DNA from: Bicyclus anynana
Lineage: Eukaryota > Arthropoda > Insecta > Lepidoptera > Nymphalidae
Assembly: GCF_947172395.1 (NCBI RefSeq)
Contig: NC_069094.1
Span: forward strand, 16,172,292-16,236,291
Length of the DNA stretch: 64,000 nucleotides
Direction: 5' to 3'
The translations under genes and the position numbers were made by a program. Positions 41,871 through 52,679 of this stretch are shown here, in pieces. The notes below the pieces were generated by a model. That model ran no database searches. It was not told where the DNA came from and worked only from the letters and a program-made list of their open reading frames with translations. Each line of letters begins with the position of its first letter. Position 1 is the stretch's first letter.

Positions 41871-42749
41871 TTTTATGGGTTTATTTTTCTTATTGTTCAG
41901 GTAATAAAGACTTTATAATTTGTAACACCTTATCTTTGAAGACTATTGATTTATTGAATTCAAAGTGTTAGTGTCCTTTTTTTTTAATCGATTGTATATG
42001 ATCCAATTTTAGTGTTGTTTAAATGAACTTTTTATTTAAACTTGCAATAATTATACCTCCAGACCAGATCGAACCTGAGTCAAAAAAATTTTAAACTCAA
42101 ACTTTCAAATTCTAATATTTCTACGATTATTTGTATAAGCGTGTCTAGGCTTGGACACAGAAATACAGAATGAAAATGGCGACCACAGGTCGTGCAGGAG
42201 TGGTGTTCTGGTTGCCATGGTGATATTTAAAAAAGTTCCACATATCTTTAAAAAATTATGTCACAGGCTGAAGCATAGGTGTATACTACATGTTAACTTA
42301 AATCGGATCGAGTGAGCTGATCATATAACGCTACCAACTGCGCCAGAAAACTGATAATTGTTTAATGTAAGTCACACAATGGTGGTGTAAGTTTGTACAA
42401 CAACTCAACGGTTCTGAACGAGCAGCAAAGTTTACGCTTTGACAAAAACACAAACTTGCTCACAGAGCACCGCCAACTTGCTTAATGTGGCTTTGTTAAT
42501 CAATAACTGCACAAGTTTGTTAAATTATTACCAGCACTCGGTAACTACACGATGATACAGTCAAGTTGGGTGACGTTTTATAAACAGGAGTGTTTTTGTT
42601 TTCTTAATAAATATATTTTGCTGTAATTGCCGAGGGGTTTGGGAGTGCGAAAAAGTTTAAAATTATTAGCCATTTTTATAGTTCCGTATCTGAAATAAAA
42701 AATGGAATTATGAGTCTGTCTATCTGTCAAGACTCTTTATTTCGGGAAT
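41871..42749. other. No gene seen; possible repeat block
   Basis: ATGGCGACCACAGGTCGTGC and TGTTCTGGTTGCCATGGTG at about 42177-42222 look like part of a widespread repeat, but I see no second copy here. Confidence 0.4.
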
Positions 42750-42905
42750 TCATAAAAAAAATCAAAATACATTTATTTCAATTAGGCTCAGTTTACAAGC
42801 AATAATTTAATTTAATCTAATGGTGGTAATTATAGTCGGAAACTTAAAATTAAAGTTACGAGGGTTCCAAACGTGCCTTGGTCCGAGAAGAGCCTACAAC
42901 AAACT
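42750..42905 (-). mobile_element. CR1/Jockey-like LINE 3' end
   Basis: ACATTTATTTCAATTAGGC and TCAGTTTACAAGCA match the 3' UTR of the 27.2 kb element; further in, GTTACGAGGGTTCCAAACG and GCCTTGGTCCGAGAAGAGCC look like related UTR sequence. 5' truncated. Confidence 0.7.
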
Positions 42906-43218
42906 CAGCCAAGGTTTATTTTTTTTTGTTTAGCACCATTTTACAAACTGATTTAAAACTAAGCACACAGTAGTATAATACAGTTTAACACCAATGAATG
43001 AATGCATAAAGGTCTCAAGTTAAATTAAAAACCGTATAAGTACCTACTCAGATCTACAGTGTCATGGAGTAGTGAAAAAATTAAACTTCTATGTTTACGT
43101 AAAATAAATACCGCTTATTTCGCAAAACATGCATGTTTCAACACTGTCAATTTAATCAAAACTCATACGGTAGGTACTTCTCATTGACCTAGAACTATGA
43201 AATTTGGCAAACAATATC

Positions 43219-43332
43219 GTTATAGACTGATCCGCATCGCACGGATCGCATCAAACGGATTTTACCTACTGTAAAATCAATAATCCCTTTGATGCGTTTC
43301 GTACGTACGTACAATGCGGATTAGTAGACACA
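43219..43332. mobile_element. MITE-E, small inverted-repeat element
   Basis: GACTGATCCGCATCGCACGG, CGCATCAAACGGATT and TTTTACC at the left are mirrored by GTAAAATC, CCCTTTGATGCGTTTCG and ACAATGCGGATTAGTAGAC, with mismatches and a CGTACGTACGTAC run in the right arm. Confidence 0.65.
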
Positions 43333-43784
43333 TACGAGTTGAAGTAGGTGTTTAGATTAATATATTTCAAAAACTAATATTAAAATGAAACATTTTTCCT
43401 GTACAATATTATGATGAGTTATAACAGTTTCTTCACGGCGTAAAGTAAAAGATAAGTTATTTGCTATCGTGAGAATAAAACTCACCTGTATTGTATAAGT
43501 TATGGAAATATTTACAGTGAACATCTTACTAAGTTGCTGAAGGGAAAAATAAATATCGGAAAACGCTCAACGTCGGAGGTATTATTTTTAAAGATATCTA
43601 TATAATAGTTTTGTTTTCCTAGTACGCCCATACAATATATTTTTTCCCACTTACAAATGACAATATTTTATTCAAGTGTGCCCACAAAGTTTATTGTAGA
43701 AAGATAAGGTAAAATTTTGACTTGTTGTTTATTATGAAGTTTCTTATTAATTCTATTATTAATGTATATTTATGTGTCTGGATA

Positions 43785-44128
43785 TGCTGGAACGAGCTGT
43801 TAGGAGTATCTCTGCGTGATCGAATCAGTAGTGACGAGATCTGAAGAAGAACCAAAGTCACCGACATAGCTCAACGTGTTGCGAAGCTGAAGTGGCAATG
43901 GGCGGGGCACATAGTTCGAAGAGCCGATGGACGTTGGGGTTCCAAAGTGCTGGAATGGTGACCTCGCACTAGTAAGCGCAGTGTTGGTTGACCCCCCCAT
44001 CAGGTGGACTGACAACATCAAGCGAGTCGCAGGGATTCGCTGGATGCAGGCGGCTCAGTATCGTGATATTTGGAAGTCCAAACAACAAAAGGCGCCTAAT
44101 GTTCTGCAGTGGACGTCCATCGGCTGAT
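43785..44128 (+). pseudogene. RTE-type LINE C-terminal fragment
   Basis: Encodes, over frame breaks, LERAV, SLRDRI, IRRRTKVTDIAQRVAKLKWQ, WAGHIVRRADGRWG, VLEW, PIRWTDNIKRVAGIRWMQAA, YRDIWKS and VLQWTSIG, then the CGGCTGATATGG end. One TAG interrupts the RDRI region and a small insertion (AACAA) shifts the frame before the last motif. Confidence 0.87.
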
Positions 44129-44132
44129 ATGG

Positions 44133-44215
44133 TCTTTTTACAAGCACTTTTGAAAAGTCAAATCTGTCAAAGAGTAGTGACACGACCTGGTTCGGACAGC
44201 AGATTAGAAGAAGTC
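44133..44215 (-). mobile_element. CR1-like LINE 3' scrap
   Basis: TTTTTACAAGCACTTTTGAA, AAGAGTAGTGACACGACCTG and GTTCGGACAGCAGATT correspond to the 27240-27310 UTR segment. It follows the RTE fragment directly. Confidence 0.65.
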
Positions 44216-44636
44216 CTATTTTTTGGAGCAAGTTTGATACATATTCAAAAGTATCTCGTACTCTTAAGCTGATAAGGTCACATTTTGCACTTAACGATAC
44301 TCATAAAACAATAATAATAAATCAGATCATAACCATGTAGTTAACTCAATGTTAAACTGACCAACCAACAAATTACAAAGCGTAGATTACTCACAGTTAA
44401 TTTAAACTGGAACCAAAGTCAATGAAGTTAATTTATCATAGCGATCAGATTGCTTCTAATAAATCCGCTTCATTAATCAGCCTTTGTTTCCACCGACGCG
44501 GTTAATTTTACTGACAATTTTGGAATAAAGATTGCACAGGATTTACTTACGTCTTTTTAATATTTAGTTCAATATTATAGTGCCGTGAAGTTTTATATTC
44601 TAACGCGTGTAACATATATATATAATAGCTGACGCC

Positions 44637-44825
44637 GCGCGGTTTCACCCGCGTGGTTCCCTTTCCCGTAAGAATACGGGGATAATATATAGCCTATAGC
44701 CTTCCTCGATAAATGGGCTATCTAACACTGAAAGAATTTTTCAAATCGGATCAGTAGTTCCTGAGATTAGCGCGTTCGATCAATCAAACAAACAAACTCT
44801 TCAGCTTTATAATATTAGTATAGAT
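44637..44825 (-). mobile_element. Helitron-like element (H1), complete
   Basis: AGCTGACGCCGCGCGGTTTC, CCGTAAGAATACGGGGATAA, CCTCGATAAATGGGCTATC, CAAATCGGATCAGTAG, CAAACAAACAAACTCTTCAG and TTATAATATTAGTATAGA. One of the best H1 copies. A SINE-B follows within about 10 bp. Confidence 0.82.
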
Positions 44826-44835
44826 TCTTTCACTT

Positions 44836-45124
44836 TCATTCACCTGATGGTAAGTGATGATGCAATCTAAAATGGAAGCGGGCTGACTTGTGGAGGAGGA
44901 TGAAAGTCCACACCCCTTTCGGTTTCTGTACGACATCGTACCGGAACGCTAAATCGCTTGCCGGTACGTCTTTGCCGGTAGGGTGGTAACTAGCCACGGC
45001 CGAAGCCTCCCACCAGTCAGACCTGGACAAATTAAGAAAATCTCAGTCTGCCCAGCCGGGGATCGAACCCAAGACCTCCGTCTTGTAAATCCACCGCGCA
45101 TACCACTGCGCCACGAAGGCCGTC
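44836..45124 (-). mobile_element. SINE-B, full head, 3' tail trimmed
   Basis: Body from CACCTGATGGTAAGTGATGA to CCCAGCCGGGGATCGAACCC (B box in reverse), CTTGTAAATCCACCGCGC and CACTGCGCCACGAAGGCCGT (A box region in reverse). Only the poly(A)-side end is missing. Immediately beyond, ATAATATTAGTAGGATT matches the start of H2 elements. Confidence 0.92.
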
Positions 45125-45545
45125 AAAATAATATTAGTAGGATTATTTAAAATATTAATTCCCAACTACTAAAAACTACTAAAATATTAATTCCCACGTC
45201 ATTTTGAAGGTTCAACATCGCGCAAAATAATAGTTTTATTTTCCAAAGGCTTTTTTGTGAGCCTTCACCCACAGAGCGTATTGTGTACCGCGGAACCTGC
45301 GCCGGGAAAGTGCAAAGGATTTTCACCGACATTTTTGTAATACAGTGAAAAAACACGCTATCGCCCGACCCGAGAACGCTAATCTGTGCCTACACAATAC
45401 ACTATGGACTGAATACCCAAAAGCTTACCAAAATATACATGATCCGTGAAACTACAAAGAACCTCTTTGGAGATTTACCCCTATACAAAGGCTTCGGCGG
45501 ATAATTTTAAGATGGAAATCAAATGTCAGTGTAATTTTATTAACA

Positions 45546-45625
45546 GCTAGCGGATGCTATGCGGTTTCACCCGCAAAGTTATCGTTACCGTGAGAAAACG
45601 GACAAATAAAATATAGCCTGTACTT
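45546..45625 (-). mobile_element. H1-like 3' fragment
   Basis: GCTAGCGGATGCTATGCGG, TTTCACCCGCAAAGTTATCG and AAAATATAGCCTGTA. Confidence 0.55.
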
Positions 45626-46017
45626 GCTAATAATGTAGCTTTATATTGACAAAAGAGTGTTTAAAATTGGCTAAAATGAAAATGTTTCAACTTTACAAAC
45701 TTGCTTTCAGCATTACAAACAAATAACCTCACTTTCGTATTATCTTAATCTTTTTAATCTTTTACCTTTTACTAAACTACAAGTTTTTGGCCGTTTTTTA
45801 TGCCATTTAATTACACAAACCGGTATTTTTAGGGAGCTCCTTACACGACGAAAACGATTACAACAATGAAACATCGATTCTGTAGTAACAGTTTTTATAA
45901 ACGCATTAGATCACAGATTTTTGATCTTTGCCAGAGGGGTAACGGTTAGCGAGCCAAGTCCTGTTATTAATGGTCTAAGACTAGTAAGCACGGTGCACGT
46001 TAGACCGTTGTAACGGA

Positions 46018-46075
46018 GCAAACTGAAAATCAGCGCTGTGCACTATGCACAGCATAAGGCTGAGTTTGCGGCCAG
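46018..46075. repeat. R_D hairpin repeat, copy 1
   Basis: AACTGAAAATCAGCGCTGTG with GCTGTGCACTATGCACAGC (8-bp arms) and AAGGCTGAGTTTG. A second copy lies at 47373-47425. Confidence 0.6.
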
Positions 46076-46244
46076 TTGCCATTTTACTAGGTAGGCGAGT
46101 AATAGTAATTAGTTTCTTTTTTTTATTATAGCTTAAGCACAATAATTAAAAATAAATTGATTTTATGTATGCCTAGTAATAAGTATGGTACTAAAGATTA
46201 TTTATTATTTATTTATTTATTTATTAAGAATATAAATGATAAAG

Positions 46245-46396
46245 GTCACTCATCACGAAATCTCAAAAACTGCTTGACGTACAAAGATGAAATTAGGCAG
46301 GGAGGTGGTTTATAGTAAATGTCCGCTAGGAATTGTTTTTACGATAAGGCCGGATTAAGGAGAAGAGCGGACGAATTTGCGAGCGTCTGCTAGTAG
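46245..46396 (+). mobile_element. Helitron-like element (H5)
   Basis: CACTCATCACGAAATCTC, TGACGTACAAAGATGAAATT, GGCAGGGAGGTGG, AGGCCGGATTAAGGAG and the end GAGCGTCTGCTAGT. It matches 49125-49275 in the other orientation. The CTAGT end is intact. Confidence 0.6.
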
Positions 46397-46639
46397 GCTT
46401 AGTTTATCAACTACTTTTAACTATAAAAAATGATATTTGACTTTGAAACTAACTTTCCTGAAAAAAAAAAAAGTTTTCAGAAAATCAAGGACATAAAAAC
46501 ACACGTCCGAACAGAGGTTCTTTTTTTGAATTCGTTTAAAAAGAATATTCCCTACTACTTCTTAGCAAATCGTGTAGGAACTCTGTTTAATAGTCCCTTT
46601 GTTCACAACATTTAGTACACAATTAGTACCCCGCGCCCT

Positions 46640-46720
46640 CGCGAGTAAAATGCAAGCCATTTAGATTAAATACTGAGCCGCGGTCCCGATCGATCCGACA
46701 AGTACAGTCGGCATAAATAT
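46640..46720. repeat. Segment duplicated at 47918-47993
   Basis: GAGTAAAATGCAAGCC, CCCGATCGATCCGACAAG and ACAGTCGGCATAAAT recur 1.27 kb downstream in the same order and orientation. Confidence 0.7.
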
Positions 46721-46794
46721 CACTGATGTTGCTTCAAATGTTCAGTTTTGTGTTAATAATTAGTTTTAGTTTAGTCTTATCATGTAACATTTAC

Positions 46795-47203
46795 TTTTTT
46801 TTTTTTATTTATTTTATTGATAAGATATAACAATTATTTACACATATCAATACTCTCGCCAAACTGTACAGGCAGTTTGTTGGCGAGTTGACGCTCATTA
46901 TTCTAGTTATTATTTAAAAGTAATTGCTAAATCTAATTTTAATAAGATAATTAAAACTAAGGATACCTAAGAATTTAATACTATAAAATGAAATAATAAA
47001 AAAAAATTACAAAAGGTGCAAAACAATTTCTATAAAGTAAATCCGTCAGTGATGTGGTCCCCAAGGAAAACTTTCTTTAATTTCTTCTTGAGGACTCCTT
47101 TACTGATCTCCCTTAATTTTTTGAACCACTCAATTTTATTATATATTTTGGGCACCATGTAGCCGGTAGTTCTTTCACCATAGTAGTTATTGGCTTTTGG
47201 CAT
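46795..47203 (-). mobile_element. 5'-truncated CR1/Jockey-type LINE with poly(A)
   Basis: Minus strand: a coding end (47203-47030), then about 220 bp of 3' UTR with AATAAAATAAATAAA just before an A12 tail (T run at 46795-46806 on plus). It differs from the 27 kb element, whose tail is a 13-bp repeat, so it is a separate LINE family. Confidence 0.75.
47030..47203 (-). pseudogene. LINE ORF2 C-terminus, 57 codons
   Basis: ATG to TAG frame reading PKANNYYGERTTGYMVPKIY, NKIEWFKKLREISKGVLK and VFLGDHITDGFTL. The GYMVPKIYNKI...FKKLR...LKKKLKKVFL pattern is the Jockey/CR1 C-terminal tail (compare LFYNKIPK...FKQCVKKHLL at 27.5 kb). The frame itself is unbroken but everything upstream, including the catalytic domain, is gone. 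Confidence 0.75.
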
Positions 47204-47372
47204 GATATATTTTTTTTTCTGTTATTTTTTAGAGATTTTAAGAACTGTATAGGTTTTGTTATGATTATATGTGTAGTAATTTTCTTTAGAGACTAGATAT
47301 TTTAATTTGGTTTAGTTATGTCGCTTTGTGACTACGCATATCCGTGGTGTCACCTGGATCAAGGTCTTCAGC

Positions 47373-47425
47373 TGAAAATCAGCGCTGTGTCCATACATTT
47401 GCTTGGTCCATGCAGCACAATGCTG
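47373..47425. repeat. R_D hairpin repeat, copy 2
   Basis: CAGCTGAAAATCAGCGCTGTG, then CAGCACAATGCTGAGCTGAA: inverted halves around a loop. Confidence 0.6.
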
Positions 47426-47512
47426 AGCTGAATCCTTTTTCAAGGTTGTGCCAAATATAAAATTAAGTTGTTAAGTAAATATGATAGTCGTAAACTTTGG
47501 CACAATTTTTGG

Positions 47513-47911
47513 AATAAATTATTTTTTCTTTCTTTCAAAAATCTAAATGTTATTTTATCCACTCCTAACCATTTAAATTGCCCTCTTATTGCAACCTACA
47601 ACAGTCGCACAACTCTTGATCCTAAGAAGAATTTACGTTTTATTTTAATGTACAAATGATAGAAGTACAACAATACATTTATCACCGCAAATTCTGTACC
47701 TAGGTAATAAATTATTTTTCTTTCTTTCTTTCTTTCTTTCAAAAATCTAATGTTATTTTATCCACTCCTAACCATTTAAATTGCCCTCTTATAGCAACCT
47801 ACGACAGTCGTACAACTCCTGATCCTAAGAAGAATTTACGTTTTATTTTAATGTACAAATGATAGAAGTACAGCTGTACATTTATTCACCGCAAATTCTG
47901 TACCTAGGTAC
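47513..47911. repeat. Tandem duplication of about 200 bp with TTTC microsatellite
   Basis: Units 47513-47707 and 47708-47911 share CAAAAATCTAA, TTATCCACTCCTAACC, ATTGCCCTCTTAT, GATCCTAAGAAGAATTTACG and TTCTGTACCTAGGTA. The second has a longer (TTTC)n run and several substitutions. The frame at 47468-47659 lies in unit 1 and is not conserved in unit 2. Confidence 0.88.
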
Positions 47912-47917
47912 TCAGCG

Positions 47918-47993
47918 TCGAGTAAAATGCAAGCCGTTTAAGACGTACCGCAATCTTGATCGATCCACGCTGAAGTACAGTCAGCATAAATAA
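47918..47993. repeat. Second copy of the 46640-46720 segment
   Basis: GAGTAAAATGCAAGCCGTTT, CTTGATCGATCCACGC and ACAGTCAGCATAAAT. It follows the 200-bp tandem duplication without a gap. Confidence 0.7.
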
Positions 47994-48033
47994 TATTATT
48001 TTTTATACATACATTATTCACAAATAATACCTA

Positions 48034-48406
48034 ACTAGCGGATGCCCGCGACTTCGTCCACGTAAAAATCGATGTAAGCTTTCAACCTTTATTTTACCCT
48101 TTCTATTTATATTTTCGCGTGTTTTATATACAATAAAATACTAATCTATACTTAATATTATTATAAATACGAAACTAAGTCTGTTTGTCTGTCTGTTACC
48201 TTTCAACCGATCAAAATTAATTTTGGTATAATGGAAAACATCCCGCAGCATACTTTTCGACCCTAAAATTAAAGGGTTCATAAATCATAAAAAAATACGA
48301 AATATAATGTGATTCAAGAATTTTTAAAATTCAAAGTGATGAAATAGGGGTTGAACGTTTACATTGATTCCCACGCGGACAAAGTAGCGGGCAAACGCTA
48401 GTTAAC
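48034..48406. mobile_element. Two head-to-tail-inverted Helitron-like ends (H3)
   Basis: AACTAGCGGATGCCCGCGAC and TTCGTCCACGTAAAAATCG at 48034-48072 read in reverse. From 48150 a plus copy runs TCTATACTTAATATTATTAT, GTCTGTTTGTCTGTCTG, CAACCGATCAAAATTAATTT, ending GTAGCGGGCAAACGCTAGTT. Confidence 0.65.
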
Positions 48407-49124
48407 ATAAAATATATTTCTTATACATCCATCTTAGCATATAAGTATCTTTATTATAAAAATAAATCTTCAAGTATTGTGTAGTAGGTAATCTCGGCTA
48501 AGTAAAATGTTTTTAACACATTGAGCAAACTGTTTTTGCTGACGGTATGCCCCTCTCGCATCGTGTTTAATACATACCAATGTAAATTACATTGTATTTA
48601 ATGTAACAACTTGCCTAGTTTGCATGGCACGAGCAAACAGCCCTGTTTCACTACATTGTACTGACTGCTCAGGTTGAGAATGGAATAATTTAGCACGAAA
48701 GGTGTGGGATTCAGTTCCCGTGTTAGTAATTTATACATATTTAATAACTTTACTTAAATAAATGTAAAAGAGTTTTGTTAAAACAAATTATGAAAAAACT
48801 CCTCTATTGATCAGTTAATTTGATCACGTAAATCTCACAAACTAATAAACGAATTTTAAATGAAACTTTTACAAGTGAACTCCATGGCTCAGAGAAACAG
48901 GGTTTGTTTTATGTCAAACCCTTCGAAACACCGTTAAATATCAAAATTTAAAGGTATCTGGCAAATGTCTAGCGAGTGGGACTTTCTCATATAATTTCCG
49001 AAGTAAAAAAATTAACTTTTGTTCCGTTTTGTTCCGAAGTAAAAAAATTAAGATTTTGTGTCTGGACCTTGGTTACATGCTAAAACTGTAATTTGTCAAA
49101 CCAAGGTACACATATCACTAACTG
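48407..49124. other. No gene seen; possible tRNA-like remnant
   Basis: GACTGCTCAGGTTGAGAATGG and GTGTGGGATTCAGTTCCCG at about 48661-48720 could be decayed A and B boxes. A 23-bp block ending in AGTAAAAAAATTAA is repeated near 49000 and 49033. Confidence 0.4.
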
Positions 49125-49275
49125 ACGCCTGCGATTTCATCGGCCCTTAGACCTCCTTAATCCGGCCCTATCCCAAAATCCGTTCTTAGCGGATACCTAC
49201 TAACTATAGATAACCTCCCTACCAAATTTCATTTATGTACGTCAAGCGATTTCCAAATATTCGTGATGTGAAAAT
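49125..49275 (-). mobile_element. H5 copy
   Basis: ACTGACGCCTGCGATTTCAT, CTCCTTAATCCGGCCCTAT, AACCTCCCTACCAAATTTC and TGTACGTCAAGCGATTTCC are the reverse of 46245-46396. The CTAG end is mutated. Confidence 0.6.
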
Positions 49276-50009
49276 ACCTTTCGCATTTATATTTAAGATA
49301 AGCATGGGCTGATAAACTTTCAACTATTTTAGAATCATCTGAAGAAAGTCCGGTTATCACAGGCTGTCTCTCCGTAGTAGTCAATCCACAAATAAGAAAA
49401 ACCACAAAACGTTAAGGAAATAAATTAGTTTTTGTATCTGCCACTTTTTAATCTGCTTCTTTATTCTAGCGATAATGTACTGTCGACAAAAAAATCTCCG
49501 CATATAAATAATGGTTTGTGCACAAATAAAATATACTAACGTTATTTATGAAGACGCGCAGTGCACCCGCGGGATTTGGCTGAGTCTCGCGAAGAACAAA
49601 GGCTCTCGAGTCTTTCGAGTCTCATAATCCTTGCTTTGTGCGAATACTGAGGCGGGTTGTTAAAGTACTTAGCTGTTTAAAAGTAAATGATCTCTTGGAC
49701 AAAGTATGTTCTTAAACTACTTTCTTAGGGTACCGTATGTCAGAATGAAACAACGAAAACCATATCTTATTCTTTACTTCGTGATTGTAACAGCATTTTT
49801 CATCAAATAAATAACTTTTACAAATAGTTCTTCTTTGACATATGAAGCGAAAACGTGGACACTGACGATTGGTGTTATCCACAAAATTAAATTATCTCTG
49901 AAGGACAAAAGCCGGAACGGGGATATCCATAGGAGAACGAAATTAATCGACGTAGCCCAAAGCTCAACCTCAATAGCTCAACGGTAAAAGCGGTCTGACT
50001 CATCTCACG
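49276..50009. other. No gene seen
   Basis: No motif. TCTCGAGTCTTTCGAGTCTC near 49595 is a small direct repeat. Confidence 0.45.
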
Positions 50010-50425
50010 ATAGTAGGGAATATTCACGGTGGTGGTTTTAAGGATTGGAGGAGGAAAAAAAGGATAAGCAAACTGAAGTGACCGTGGGCGTGCCATATTT
50101 GACGCAGAACAGATGGCCGCTGGGGCAAACGTGTTCTGGAGTGGAGATAGCGCAGTGTAGTACACCATCCAGCTAGATTATCCGACGACGTTAAGAAGCT
50201 AGTGGGAAGTGACTGGATGATGAAAGCGGAGGATCGTGTGTGGTGGCGCGACTTGGAAAGGCCTATATTCCCAAACTGGGTACCTATAACTTGCTTTATA
50301 TAATAGAGTGTAACTAGTATAATTATTATATTATATAATGTAAAATGTATGGTATTGCTTGAATACGAAATGAATAAATAGGCTAGCAGTGGACGGTTAC
50401 AGACTGATGATGACAAATGGTTCTT
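50010..50425 (+). pseudogene. Second RTE-type LINE subfamily, C-terminal fragment
   Basis: In shifting frames: ISKLK, WAWAIF-like ACCGTGGGCGTGCCATATTT, TDGRWG, VLEWR and SDDVKKLVGSDWMMKAEDRV-like sequence, then GCAGTGGACGGTTACAGACTG and TGATGATGA. It is clearly related to, but distinct from, the SVGRPPTRWTDDIKRVAG subfamily. About 130 bp of AT-rich DNA (roughly 50255-50385) interrupts it between AAAGGCCTAT and ATAGGCTAGCAGTGG. Confidence 0.7.
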
Positions 50426-50496
50426 TACAATATTTCGGTATCTTTGCAAAACACTCATAAATTATTTGTTACTAAACTGAACAGTTTCCATTTTAA

Positions 50497-50588
50497 GCAT
50501 TTTAAGGAGGTGCATGCTCCGGACCGGACTCGAACCCACACCCTCCGGAATCGGAGGTAGAGGTCATATCCACTGGGCTGTCACAGCT
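50497..50588 (-). mobile_element. SINE-A head fragment
   Basis: AAGGAGGTGCATGCTCCGG, ACCGGACTCGAACCCACACC, CTCCGGAATCGGAGGTAGAG and ATCCACTGGGCTGTCACAGC. Only the tRNA-like head remains, the reverse of the usual 5' truncation. Confidence 0.85.
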
Positions 50589-50730
50589 CTCTACGTCTAG
50601 TAAAAACACCAAATCGTCGTCCATAGTTTGCAACACCTGACAATACATCGAGCCGCTACTAAGGTCGCGCACTGTGACCACCCCACGCCCAGCTTGTCGC
50701 GCCCGCCTTAGGCCCAAGATATAGCGCAAT

Positions 50731-51030
50731 TTTTTTTTTTTTTATTCTTTACAAGTTAGCCCTTGACTACAATCTCACCTGATGGTAAGTGATGATGCAG
50801 TCTAAGATGGAAGCGGGCTAAATTGTTAGGAGGAGGATGAAAATCCACACAACTTTCGGCTTCTACACGGCATCGTACCGGAACGCATGGCGGTACGTCT
50901 TTGCCGGTAGGGTGCCAGCAGCCAGACCTGGACAAATTAAGAAAATCTCAATCTGCCCAGCCGGGGATCGAACCCAGGACCTCCGTTTTGTAAATCCACC
51001 GCGCATACCACTGCGCGACGGAGGCCGTCA
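50731..51030 (-). mobile_element. SINE-B with intact head and poly(A)
   Basis: Poly(T) start, TTATTCTTTACAAGTTAGCC, body, then CCGGGGATCGAACCCAGGAC, TGTAAATCCACCGCGCATAC and CACTGCGCGACGGAGGCCGTC. About 40 bp around GGTGGTAACTAGCCACGG is deleted. Pol III boxes are present. Confidence 0.92.
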
Positions 51031-51349
51031 GAAATTTAGTGCCGCATTTAGTGTAGACACACACTAACGGCAGTATCGAAGCCTGCATTTCCTGTAGATT
51101 GAAAGACGTTTAAAAAGTAAGCAGCAATCTCATTTAATATTTGATGTGAGCGAACGTCGCGCCGCGCCGCACGGCGCTGGAGCGACGATGCGCGAACAAT
51201 GGTAGCGCTGCTATTGTGGGCTCGTTGTTTATGTGGATTACTGCAACAAAGAACACTCAACTCCATTATTACATACCCGTTGTGGAAACTTTGTAATTTA
51301 TCGAAGCGACTTTGCGGTAAACTGCCTTGTATCGCTATTAATAGTGAAT
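51031..51349. other. No gene seen; CpG-rich patch
   Basis: About 51148-51202 is strongly GC/CpG-rich (GTCGCGCCGCGCCGCACGG, CGACGATGCGCGAAC) in an AT-rich setting. No open frame uses it convincingly. Confidence 0.45.
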
Positions 51350-51477
51350 AAGAAGTCTAGTGGATGCAGGTGGCTCGTTATCGTGATGTTTGGAAGTCCC
51401 TACAAAAGGCCTATGTCCTGCAGTGGACGTCCATCGGCTGATATGATGATGATGATGATGATGATGAAGAAGTCTAG
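51350..51477 (+). mobile_element. 106-bp RTE insertion with target-site duplication
   Basis: The insert 51361-51466 encodes the last 20-odd RTE codons (GWMQ/ARYRDVWKS, AYVLQWTSIG-like) and a (GAT)n tail. AAGAAGTCTAG flanks it at 51350-51360 and 51467-51477. A very short 5'-truncated retrotransposition event with exact boundaries. Confidence 0.92.
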
Positions 51478-52214
51478 CACAGCACATACTCGTACATATA
51501 TAATAGTACAAGTTACTAGGTGTTTTCACGAGTGCAGTTGGAGGGTTATGATTTTCGAGTGTTTGTGTGTGTCTGTCTCATTTTGCACGCTTTGTAGGTT
51601 TGATGGATTTAAATAGCGATTTGTCTTAAATAGTGAATTTCTAGTAATCTAAAATTAATATGGAATCAAACCCATGACCTCTATCATTAAGTTCCTTTGA
51701 CCATTAAAATTGAAATGAAATTTTTCAGTGAAAAATTTTAATTTTAAAATAGTAGGTATTTCCTTATCTCTCCATACAGCCATAACTCATTACTCAAGTT
51801 GAATATCCATTGTAATCCACACTTTAATTTAATTTGGGTCAGCTTTAAATAACCAATTCGTTCGTAAACCGCTAGAGTATTGGCCGATGTTAAATTAAAT
51901 CATGCCCAGAGCAGCCCGCAGGCGTTGTTACTTCCCACGTAATGCAAAATGTTATTCATTGTCATGTCAATACTAAAACTGAAACATTGGATAGCAAGCA
52001 ATTAATATTAATTAGAATTTACGTTATTCAATGCGTGCCTAATCCGGATTGTACGTGTTGTAATGTTAATTGTTTTAACGATTGGCATTTGCCAATAAAC
52101 TATAGATGAACGATTTACAAAAGTGAGCTGTTTTATTATTTTTCATGTTATTAATTTCACTTTCACTACTGAAATTAACGTAATTTCTTAAAGTTAACAT
52201 ATAAATCGAACAGT
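51478..52214. other. No gene seen
   Basis: AT-rich. About 51660-51690 (GAATCAAACCCATGACCTC) may be a reversed tRNA-like scrap. Confidence 0.45.
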
Positions 52215-52645
52215 GCGTGTTGCCAGTGATGACCTATGATTCCGAGACTTGGTCGCTAACTATGGGCCTCATAAGAAGGCTCAGAGTCACACAGCGGGCG
52301 ATCGATGGAACGAGCTATGTTAGGAGTATCTCTGCGTGATCGAATCAGAAGTAAGGAGATCCGCAGAAGAACCAAAGTCACCGACATAGCTCAACGAGTT
52401 GCGTAGCTGAAGTGGCAATAGTTCGAAGTGCCGATGGACGTTGGACGTCCCAAAGTGCTAGAATGGCGAGTCCGCACTAGTAAGCGCAGTGTTGGCCGAC
52501 CCCCCACCAGGTGGACTGACGACATCAAGCGAGTCGCAGGGATTCGCTGGATGTAGGTGGCTCAGTATCGTGATGTTTGGAAGTCCCTAAAAACGGCCTA
52601 TGTCCTGCAGTGGACGTCCATCGGCTGATATGATGATAATAATGA
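52215..52645 (+). pseudogene. RTE-type LINE C-terminal fragment, longest
   Basis: Encodes VLPVMTYDSETWSLTMGLIR, RLRVTQRAI, then SLRDRI, EIRRRTKVTDIAQRVA, KLKWQ, VRSADGRW, RPPPGGLTTSSE in a shifted frame, and YRDVWKS, AYVLQWTSIG. It has at least two small deletions (around GGCAATAGTTCG and CGATCGATGGAACG). About 130 codons of the C-terminus are represented. Confidence 0.87.
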
Positions 52646-52679
52646 GAATAGAATTTAGCCTTAATTTTGAGTTGTTAAG

